DNA of 64,000 nt. Source: Halorubellus litoreus. Lineage in GTDB: Archaea > Halobacteriota > Halobacteria > Halobacteriales > Natrialbaceae. Both the position numbers and the translations under genes were made by a program. How positions within the stretch are numbered: position 1 is the first letter of the stretch; every line of letters begins with the position of its first letter. The stretch lies in assembly GCF_037081675.1 (NCBI RefSeq), contig NZ_JAZAQL010000003.1, forward strand, positions 372,001 through 436,000, written 5' to 3'. Below the pieces are notes generated by a model. The model saw only the letters and a list, made by a program, of their open reading frames with translations. It made no database searches and was not told where the DNA came from. Below are positions 38,201 through 43,700 of the stretch, one piece after another.

Positions 38201-38223
38201 CAATCGCGCGTTCTCGCGACTAG
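32293..38223 (+). CDS. Second giant surface subtilisin (S8), tandem paralogue
   Basis: 1976 residues, same layout as the gene before it: signal peptide about 1-27, propeptide-like region, S8 domain with Asp272, His303 and Ser475 (SGTSMAAP), divergent beta region, seven PKD-like modules (about 1142-1777), Gly-rich linker, CARDB-like domain, Thr-rich stalk, and the PGF-CTERM end STPGFG ... RSRD. The protease domain and the CARDB region are close to those of the first gene, with a 101-bp run identical in DNA. The region about 560-1140 and the PKD modules differ much more. ATG 32293 is preferred over TTG 32281. It has its own promoter and is followed by a MoxR gene. Confidence 0.93.
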   Translation: MDSTPRRLLVVLVTALAVTGTIAPFAAAQPVTQPTAGSGLTDDDRPPAANTVDSLGPSATVERKPSVHPRALTDRAPTPTPDDPAGPNGSVTERYEVTLVTGQTVHVTERNGTREYYVDAETDMRTLRTGSGTYVYPASTDFSTFDRQLFNVDLLISQNLTDAETDALPVIVEAATGRQATGDDAGVGVASTVGAMSVDQTLESIGAQAGRIQKGAASDAAAALRATDRVESVHLDVQYQVQLDDAASIVNAESARSDYDVNGSGVTVAVLDTGIDATHPDIDQVVAEKDFTDENTTADLQGHGTHVAGIVAGDGDASNGAYTGIAPNATLLNGRVLGADGRGYTSDIIKAMQWAADRDADVISMSLGGDATEVRSNDPYTAAVEYAVSNGTAVVISAGNDYDRYTIGSPGIAEDAITVGSTDKNGDLSSFSSRGPTPRGYFLKPDVVAPGSDVVSTASSQAGNTDDYVTKSGTSMAAPVVSGVVALVKDEHPDWGPQRLKAAVTSTADPIDAETPYDQGAGRVNATDAVDPDAVVSDPVVDFGTLQSGGNHTKVVAVTNPSDDAVTLNVSTNATGLDGTPVAASTNVSTLTLDPGESTTVAITVNASVPLGVYGGRVNFDDGDITAVFGFARTTTVTVDKTPRGAEGDHGYDELVVHYNETEQHEPFVDDYMRNDTYTFDVVNPGEYRVTTMGSLESAQYTPIMMTRTVQIGRSNLTVNFDERTADPVRLDASDVENETGPLVNETMQFWLKFDAGGWDREISEKDYWTENRTVYVATEGASTVEVRGAFVPANETAATEETFDAPRFYSLAYRIQDVTGPRTITVDRDDLDSVNATYTRTKPGEPLIAYFEPRFENDTFGAMRAGGEVGDRVHQTIYYSDSFVDAGMSIWDGGEGDAKWATTTQFYDRPDLDEIRNVMLRPLDHPHTGFYGFDHIDEDSFIVKLLAQSNEDPLLNRYSSLGEERIRIYVDGEKCFDEPYGNVNVGCEYEDDDSFRFYMTAEKGHQNVSTRVVTNVTGRLHDDGDATPPQVRDVDVPSTNATSYASNGNLTVEATVTDPGSSTVSEVVVLVSTANATTVPSWDGGGKWTALDAERVPGTDRYRATTNVGPYEGSVDVAVFARNTLGYEMRTTSFDGVRVTDLPPTPRVSVNGSYSVDRLPKDESVELLATNSTDNFGIDAYEWAVNGETASGPSTNVTFDSYGAYTVSLTATDTAGQSATVTRTVHVVDTVAPVADVTTNATSPITVNGTPVELAAGNSTDNTGVVEYRWDADADGAFEAVTNDSTYTHTYLHAGNVTPSVTVVDRQENADTATASEFAVVDDAAPTAAIADPGIVNVSANDTLSAGPSTDNGAIDHYAWSFEDGTTVNTTNATVTVVFDEFGPENVSVTVVDTAGNRATANRTVEVGDDLPPAATFSPQGVLNANRSATLDASNTTDNVAISEYRWDVDDDGVFEANSTTATTTHVFETYGETTVTLAVVDDAGNVGTVTQTVMVNDTIPPNASVTGTEGAYEVGETVVLNASGSTDNTVIESYTWYPGNHPEDPVNTDPETADHDGAVGQVVNVTFDSPGDPNYYLVVEDAHGNVDVEHVEVNVTDTQAPNVSLGFENDTVEYGETVSPGTLTYEDVHEVATVEYDLDGDGAYEANVSNPVVNATWVGTRTLSIRAVDPSGNAATANATLTVVDETLPSADFDVNSTSGAPGDAFAFDATDTSDNHRIDSYEWDFDGDGQPDATGAAPTHRFESAGNYSVLLTVTDASGNEDVTAREVVVQNASGGGGGGGGGGGGGAGGDDPRVVLKSATVSASDVAVGESVTVTATYENEHTATKTEAVTLSVSGTEVSEKSVTITGGSERTVTMTHTFEETGTFRVSVDGRRAGFVSVSGADDGGDGGDDGDGGDGEDTTTTQPSTTTAAGEDPSTTAAASTDESTPSTGTADDGTSSDGSGSGSTPGFGVLLALVALLAGTAAIARSRD

Positions 38224-38300
38224 CCCGCGCCGAACCCGCTTCCGCGCTTCCGTGGATTCGCGGAGACGACGCGTCGGACGCGGTCGGTCCTCGCCAAAGC

Positions 38301-38308
38301 GTTTTAAC
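38301..38308 (+). promoter_or_regulatory. TATA box of the MoxR gene
   Basis: GTTTTAAC centred about 28 bases before the ATG at 38333. The spacing fits a leaderless transcript independent of the protease gene. Confidence 0.55.
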
Positions 38309-38332
38309 GCGACTACCGCCGATACGTACACG

Positions 38333-39304
38333 ATGCCAACGGACGACATGTCGGTCCCCGACGCGGCCGCGTACGCCGGTGACGTCATCGACCGAATCGC
38401 AGCGGCCGTCATCACGGACCGTGCGTTCCTCGAAACCGTCCTCACGGGGGTGCTCGCTCGCGGGCACGTCCTCCTCGAGGACGTCCCGGGAACCGGGAAG
38501 ACGCTCACCGCGCAAGGGACCGCGCACGCGCTCGGGCTGTCGTTCAATCGCGTGCAGTTCACGCCGGACCTCCTCCCGAGCGACATCACCGGGTCGCACG
38601 TCTACAACGAGCACACCCAGGAGTTCCAGTTCAACGAAGGGCCGATATTCGCGAACGTCGTCCTCGCCGACGAGATCAATCGCGCACCGCCGAAGACCCA
38701 GGCGGCGCTCCTGGAGGCGATGGACGAGAAGCAGGTGAGCGTCGACGGGGAGACACGGGAGCTCCCGGACCCGTTCTTCGTCATCGCGACCCAGAACCCC
38801 GTCGAGCAGGAGGGGACGTTCGAGCTGCCGGAAGCGCAACGCGACCGGTTCGTGATCAAGACCGCGATGGGGTACCCCGACCGCGACGGCGAGCTCGAAC
38901 TCATCGACCGGCGCGCGAACCGCTTCACGCAGATGCCGACGATCGACGCGGCGGTCGACAAGTCACAGGTCCGCGCGCTCCAGGAAGTCCCCGAGCGCGT
39001 GCACGTCGAGGGGAACGTCCGCGAGTACCTCGTCGACGTCGCGCGCGCCACTCGCGTCGACGACCGCGCCGAGATCGGCGTGTCGCCGCGCGGCATCCAG
39101 CGGTTCTTCGAGGCGGCGCGCGCTCGCGCCGTCATCGCCGGCCGGGACTACGTCACGCCGGACGACGTGAAGTTCGTCGCCGATCCCGTGATGCGCCACC
39201 GCATCGTCCTCACGCCCGAGGCGAACATCCAGGGCGTCACGAAGGCCGACGTCGTCGACAGCGCGCTCCAGAGCGTCGACGTCCCGAACGTCACCGGCCG
39301 CTGA
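38333..39304 (+). CDS. MoxR-family AAA ATPase
   Basis: 323 residues. Walker A LLEDVPGTGKTLTAQ near residue 47, Walker B NVVLADEINRAPPKTQAALLEAMDEKQVS near 110, sensor 1 VIATQNPVEQEGTFELPEAQRDRF, and the winged C-terminal lid with sensor 2 (GVSPRGIQRFFEAARA). This is the MoxR signature set. MoxR ATPases act as chaperones for vWA/DUF58 partners. The only DUF58 gene in this window is 26 kb away at 10562-11971, which is unusual because the two are normally adjacent. Confidence 0.93.
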   Translation: MPTDDMSVPDAAAYAGDVIDRIAAAVITDRAFLETVLTGVLARGHVLLEDVPGTGKTLTAQGTAHALGLSFNRVQFTPDLLPSDITGSHVYNEHTQEFQFNEGPIFANVVLADEINRAPPKTQAALLEAMDEKQVSVDGETRELPDPFFVIATQNPVEQEGTFELPEAQRDRFVIKTAMGYPDRDGELELIDRRANRFTQMPTIDAAVDKSQVRALQEVPERVHVEGNVREYLVDVARATRVDDRAEIGVSPRGIQRFFEAARARAVIAGRDYVTPDDVKFVADPVMRHRIVLTPEANIQGVTKADVVDSALQSVDVPNVTGR

Positions 39305-39361
39305 CGCGCCGGACGTTCCCTGGCGGCGCTCGCGGGGCGACGACCGCTCGGCTGGCGACGG

Positions 39362-39787
39362 TCACTCCGCGGGCGACGCCTTGACGACGCGGACCTCGCG
39401 CTCCGACAGCTCGTCGACGGTCCGACCGACGCCCGAGAAGTGCTCGTCGTGGTCGCCGTGCTCGCCGACGACGACGACCGTTGCATCCACCTCGTCGGCG
39501 TACTCGAGGATGACCTCGTGTGGCGTGCCACGTCGCGTGTCGCCGTCGACCGCGACGTCGCTCGCGTCCGCCATCCGCATGACCTCGCGGACGCTGACGT
39601 CGGCGTGATCCTCCGCGTAGATCGTCGCGAGCTCGCCGGAACTCAGCGCCGGTTCGTCGAACTTCCGCTCGTCGACCACGCAGAGGACGTGGAGGTCGTG
39701 TCCGCCCGCGGCCGCGAGCTCGATCGCTTCCGTCGCCGCTTCGCGAGCGTACTCGCTCCCGTCGGTCGCAAGGAGTATGGTACTCAT
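39362..39787 (-). CDS. Single-domain universal stress protein with altered nucleotide motif
   Basis: 141 residues, one Usp domain: TILLATDGSEYAREAATEAIELA at the start and VVVVGEHGDHDEHFSGVGR at the C-terminus. The Gly pattern G-x2-G-x9-G is kept, but the last residue is Arg instead of Ser/Thr and the loop is rich in His/Asp. ATP binding may therefore be lost or changed. ATG at 39785-39787. It is convergent with the MoxR gene. Confidence 0.85.
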   Translation of the reverse strand: MSTILLATDGSEYAREAATEAIELAAAGGHDLHVLCVVDERKFDEPALSSGELATIYAEDHADVSVREVMRMADASDVAVDGDTRRGTPHEVILEYADEVDATVVVVGEHGDHDEHFSGVGRTVDELSEREVRVVKASPAE

Positions 39788-39879
39788 AGGTCCACTACGA
39801 CAGGCCGTTGGATAACTCGGCCGCTGGATTCCGCGCGCCGAGAATCACGCGTCGGTGACTGGTCGGTAACCGTCGGTCG

Positions 39880-40318
39880 TCACGTCGCTTCGGCGCCGCT
39901 GGTCTCGTGCCAGCCGCCGCCGTCGACGACCTCGAACAGCTCCCGCCAGTTCTCGTCGTCCTCGCTCTCGGGGAGCTGGTCGCGGAGCTGCTGGAAGTCG
40001 GATTCGGGCACGAGGTCGTGGACGAGGTCGACGATCAGTCGGGCGTGGTACGCCGCGTCCGTCCCGTCGCCGCGCTCTATCTCGGCGACGCGCGCGACGA
40101 ACGTCGACCAGTCGAACCGCTGGCCGTGCTCCTCGGGTGCGCCCGCGAGATACCAGTCTATCTCCATCGGGAGGGACGCCGCGAGGTCCTCGGCGGCGTC
40201 CTTCGGGATGCGAGCACCGAGCGTCGATGAGCGTCGCGCGTATCGCGCGAACCGTCTCGCCGGTCCCCGGAAGCTCGAGTCGATGCTGTACTTCGCCGGT
40301 GAATTCGTCGAAGTTCAT
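39880..40318 (-). pseudogene. DUF2267 protein gene with a single-base frameshift
   Basis: The N-terminal part MNFDEFTGEVQHRLELPGTG (from ATG 40316-40318) and the C-terminal part PMEIDWYLAGAPEEHGQRFDW ... SGAEAT lie in different frames. Ignoring one base near 40227-40231 joins them as TLSTLGARIPKDAAEDLAASLPMEIDWYL, a normal DUF2267 helix pair. The restored protein would be 145 residues, the usual size. The frameshift could be a sequencing error, a recent mutation or a slippage site; no obvious slippery run is present. Function of DUF2267 is unknown. Confidence 0.75.
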
Positions 40319-40517
40319 GGATATCACTGAATGTCGGTCGGTCCGGCTCCGGCGCGCCACGGGCGACGACCGCTCGACTGGAACGTTCACGGGCCGCCAG
40401 CGCTGGGCGGCGACGTCTGTCGACGTTCGACCGCGCGCCACATAGCGGCTGTTCCGAGGTAATGCGACTCGCCGACCGACTGGTGGCGTCGTTGCGACCA
40501 GGAGTCGACGCTTCCCG

Positions 40518-41249
40518 TCAGTGTGCGGTCCACCCGCCGTCGACGGGGATGTTCGCTCCCGTGACGTACGTCGCGCCCTCCGATGCGAGGAACACTGCGA
40601 GCGGCGCGATCTCCTCGGGTTGTGCCGGTCGATTCATCGGGGTCTCGTCGAGCAGTATCTCGTAGAACCTGTCGGACTCGAGGAGTTCCGACGTCATCGG
40701 CGTCTCCACGAACCCCGGACAGATGCTGTTCACGTTCAGGCCGGCCTCGGCGTAGTCGACCGCGACCTGCTGCGTGAAGTTCACCACGCCGCCCTTGGCC
40801 GCGGAGTACGCCGCCGCGCCTCGCCCGCCGACGAGCCCGTAGATGGACGCCACGTTGACGACGAACCCCTCGGACTCCAGGAGGTGCGGGAGCGCCGCCT
40901 TGGTCCCGTACATCACGCCGCTCAGGTCGACGTCGACGACGCGATGCCACTCCTCGAGCGTCATGTCGCCGACGGACGACTCGCTCCCGACGCCCGCGTT
41001 GTTCACGATCACGTCGAGCGCGCCGAACTCCTCCACGGTCACGTCAACGAGCGCGGAGACCTGCTCGTAGTCGCTGACGTCCGTCCGAACGAACGTACAC
41101 CCGAGTTCGTTCGCTGCGGCCTCCCCGTCGTCCACGTTCCGGTTCGCGACGACGACGTTCGCGCCTTCGTCGACGTACGCCGACGCGATCGCGTATCCGA
41201 TACCTGACGAACCGCCGGTGACGATCGCCGTCTTCCCTTCGAGTTGCAT
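40518..41249 (-). CDS. Short-chain dehydrogenase/reductase (SDR)
   Basis: 243 residues, the classical SDR size. NAD(P)-binding TGGSSGIG near residue 12, NNAG near 88, catalytic Ser in VNVASIYG, Tyr/Lys in AYSAAKGG, and the closing GANIPVDGGWTAH. The acidic residue after the glycine motif is absent (VVVANRN), which favours NADP over NAD, by family rule. Substrate unknown; 3-oxoacyl-ACP reductase or sugar dehydrogenase relatives are alike. ATG 41247-41249. Confidence 0.92.
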   Translation of the reverse strand: MQLEGKTAIVTGGSSGIGYAIASAYVDEGANVVVANRNVDDGEAAANELGCTFVRTDVSDYEQVSALVDVTVEEFGALDVIVNNAGVGSESSVGDMTLEEWHRVVDVDLSGVMYGTKAALPHLLESEGFVVNVASIYGLVGGRGAAAYSAAKGGVVNFTQQVAVDYAEAGLNVNSICPGFVETPMTSELLESDRFYEILLDETPMNRPAQPEEIAPLAVFLASEGATYVTGANIPVDGGWTAH

Positions 41250-41479
41250 GGGGTCTCTCCACGCGAGTATACGGTCGGTGGCGGCATAGTGACTGCCCCG
41301 ATACTCGCAGGACTTGACTCGTGCCGTCATGGCCGCAGTCCATCGTCTCCCCCAGCGCGTGCCCGACGCCTCGAAGGTTGTGCTGGTCGTGGGTTGTGCT
41401 GGTCGTGTCCGGAACCCGACGGTGGTCCCCGTAGAGGCCGACCCCATGTTCCAAGGTATCGTCTACCGAAGTGACGCGT

Positions 41480-42124
41480 ATGGACGGGATTCCTCCATTC
41501 CGCGACCGAACCGACGCCGGCGAACGGCTCGCCGCGGCACTCCGCGACCGCGGCGTCGAGGCGGACCTCGTCCTCGCGATTCCGCGCGGCGGGCTCCCGC
41601 TCGGTCGCGCCGTCGCGGACGCGCTCGACGCGCCGCTCGACGTCGTCGTCGCGAAGAAACTCGGCGCGCCCGGGAACCCCGAGTACGCCATCGGCGCGGT
41701 CGCGAGCGACGGGAGCGTCTGGCGGAACGAGGCGGCGTTCCGGGACGGTCGCGTCGACGAGGCGTACTTCGAGCGCGAACGCGACCGGCAGGTCGACGCC
41801 GCCCGCGAGAAGGCGCGACGGTACCGCGCGGGCGACCTCGAACCGGACGTCGCCGGGAAGCGCGTCGTCCTCGTCGACGACGGCGTCGCCACCGGGTCCA
41901 CGGTCCGCGCGTGCCTCCAGCAACTCCGGAACGGCGACGCCGCCCACGTCGTCCTCGCGGTCCCCGTCGCTCCACCCGACACCGCGAGCGCTCTCCGCGA
42001 GCACGCCGACGACGTCGTCTGCCTCGCGGAACCACGCCACTTCCAGGGCGTCGGCCAGTTCTACGAGCGCTTCACGCAGGTCTCGGACGAGGAAGCGCTC
42101 GCGTACCTCGACGACCACGACTGA
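41480..42124 (+). CDS. Phosphoribosyltransferase-domain protein
   Basis: 214 residues. The PRPP-binding motif is VVLVDDGVATGST near residue 131, preceded by IPRGGLPLGRAVADAL and VVVAKKLGAPGNPEYAIGAVA. This arrangement (with the R-G-G-x-P loop) is common in bacterial and haloarchaeal orphan phosphoribosyltransferases. Nucleobase is unknown. ATG 41480 preferred; GTG 41471 is in frame. A run of Asp/Arg in the middle (YFERERDRQVDAAREKAR) forms a helical hood. Confidence 0.88.
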   Translation: MDGIPPFRDRTDAGERLAAALRDRGVEADLVLAIPRGGLPLGRAVADALDAPLDVVVAKKLGAPGNPEYAIGAVASDGSVWRNEAAFRDGRVDEAYFERERDRQVDAAREKARRYRAGDLEPDVAGKRVVLVDDGVATGSTVRACLQQLRNGDAAHVVLAVPVAPPDTASALREHADDVVCLAEPRHFQGVGQFYERFTQVSDEEALAYLDDHD

Positions 42125-42334
42125 CGAGTCCACGGCGGGGGTGGCGTCACCCGACGGGTCTCGCGTCGAACCCCGCCAGTCAGGAGGGTTCCGTCGGCCC
42201 CACCGACGACCTTCGCACGCTCTCACAGCGCGGGAACGACGAGCGATTTCTTGTACGTCTCGCCCCTACCGCTAGGTGTGGTCACGCGGACCGAGGTATC
42301 GTTCACGAACGCCCGCGGTAACGGACAAAAGCCC

Positions 42335-43552
42335 ATGGACATCGCTGACATCATCTCAACCGACTTCGTAGAACTTGCACCCGACGACGAGGTTTCCCGG
42401 CTCGTCGGGGTATTCGAGGACCCCGCAGTGAAGGGCGTCGTCGTCCGCGACGACGCCTTCGAGGGCGTCGTCACCCGACGCCAGCTCGCGAGTTCGCATC
42501 ACCCGCCCGACGAGAAGGTCGGGTCGCTCGTCTGGCACGTCCCCCGGCTCGCGCCGGACGAGGACGTCCGGAAGGTCGCCCGCCTCATGATCGACGCGGA
42601 CTCGCGACTCCTCCCGGTCTTCGAGGGCGACGACCTCGCGGGCGTCGTCACCGTCGACGACGTCCTGGACGCCGTCGAACCGTTCCTCGACGCCGCGACC
42701 GTTCGGGAGGCTGCGACCAGTGACATGGTCACGGTCGGCCCCGACGCCACGTTCGGACGGGCGCTTTCCGTCCTCCGCGAGCACGGGTTCACGCACCTCC
42801 CGGTCGTCGACGGCGACGACGCGGTCGGCATCCTGAGTCTCTACGACGTCGTCGACGTGACGACGCGCGCGGAGACCCGTAGTCAGGGCGGGAACGCCGG
42901 CGGCACCGACGCGACCGGTGGCCAGATAGCGGTGAGCGCCGGTCGGTCCAGAGGCGGCGGGTTCGGCGCTCGCGACGGCGAGCGCGCTCGCGTCCTCGAC
43001 CTCCCGGTCCGCGACGTGATGGTGTCCCCCGTCAGGACCATCCACCCGGACGAGACGCTCGACGTCGCCGTCGCGGAGATGTTCGACGTGGACGGGTCGT
43101 CGCTCGTCGTCACGGAGAACGGCGACCCGTACGGTATCGTCACGAAGACGGACGTCCTGGACGCGCTCACGTGGGAGGCCGGCGGCTCTCGCGCGGTTCA
43201 GGTGTACGGCACCGACCTCCTCGACGACGTCCAGTACGACGACGTCGTCGCGATGATCGACAAGTTCGACGCGATGGACGGCGGCACGAGCGTCCTCGAC
43301 GCGAAGATCCACCTGCACGAGCACGACGAGACCCACCGCGGGACGCCGTTGTTGCTCGCGCGCATCCGCCTCTACACCGACGACGGGCTGTTCATCGCGT
43401 CCGGCGAAGGCTACGGCGCCACCCACGCGCTGAACGAGGCCCGGGACGTCCTCGAACGACAGATCCGGGACGACAAGACGTACGGTCGGTCGAAGAAACC
43501 GCCGAGCGAGGAGTTCTGGGAGAAGCGCTTCGGGTGGATGCTCGAGGAGTGA
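42335..43552 (+). CDS. Four CBS domains with a ribosome-hibernation-factor-like C-terminus
   Basis: 405 residues. Four CBS modules: about 5-50, 60-115, 128-178 and 222-278, each ending in a G-V/I-V/L-T-x-x-D strand. A Gly/Arg-rich linker lies between the third and fourth. The last 115 residues (AKIHLHEHDETHRG ... RIRLYTDDGLFIASGEGYGATHALNEARDVLERQIRDD) have the beta-alpha-beta look of HPF/S30AE domains that bind the small ribosomal subunit. CBS domains sense adenosine nucleotides, so the protein may link energy status to ribosome silencing. The HPF-like call is by pattern. ATG 42335; an earlier frame start at 42251 would add 28 residues of promoter-like sequence. Confidence 0.8.
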   Translation: MDIADIISTDFVELAPDDEVSRLVGVFEDPAVKGVVVRDDAFEGVVTRRQLASSHHPPDEKVGSLVWHVPRLAPDEDVRKVARLMIDADSRLLPVFEGDDLAGVVTVDDVLDAVEPFLDAATVREAATSDMVTVGPDATFGRALSVLREHGFTHLPVVDGDDAVGILSLYDVVDVTTRAETRSQGGNAGGTDATGGQIAVSAGRSRGGGFGARDGERARVLDLPVRDVMVSPVRTIHPDETLDVAVAEMFDVDGSSLVVTENGDPYGIVTKTDVLDALTWEAGGSRAVQVYGTDLLDDVQYDDVVAMIDKFDAMDGGTSVLDAKIHLHEHDETHRGTPLLLARIRLYTDDGLFIASGEGYGATHALNEARDVLERQIRDDKTYGRSKKPPSEEFWEKRFGWMLEE

Positions 43553-43700
43553 GGAAAGCCACTCCTTGGCGGAATCCAGGACGTACCTCTAAGAGCGAGG
43601 CGTTCGAGGACGTTACCATGAACGCGCTCGCACCCGTCTCGGCTCGCGGTCTCGAACGCGACAGGAGGAGTCGACCGCCCGTGGCGTGGAACGCCGACAG

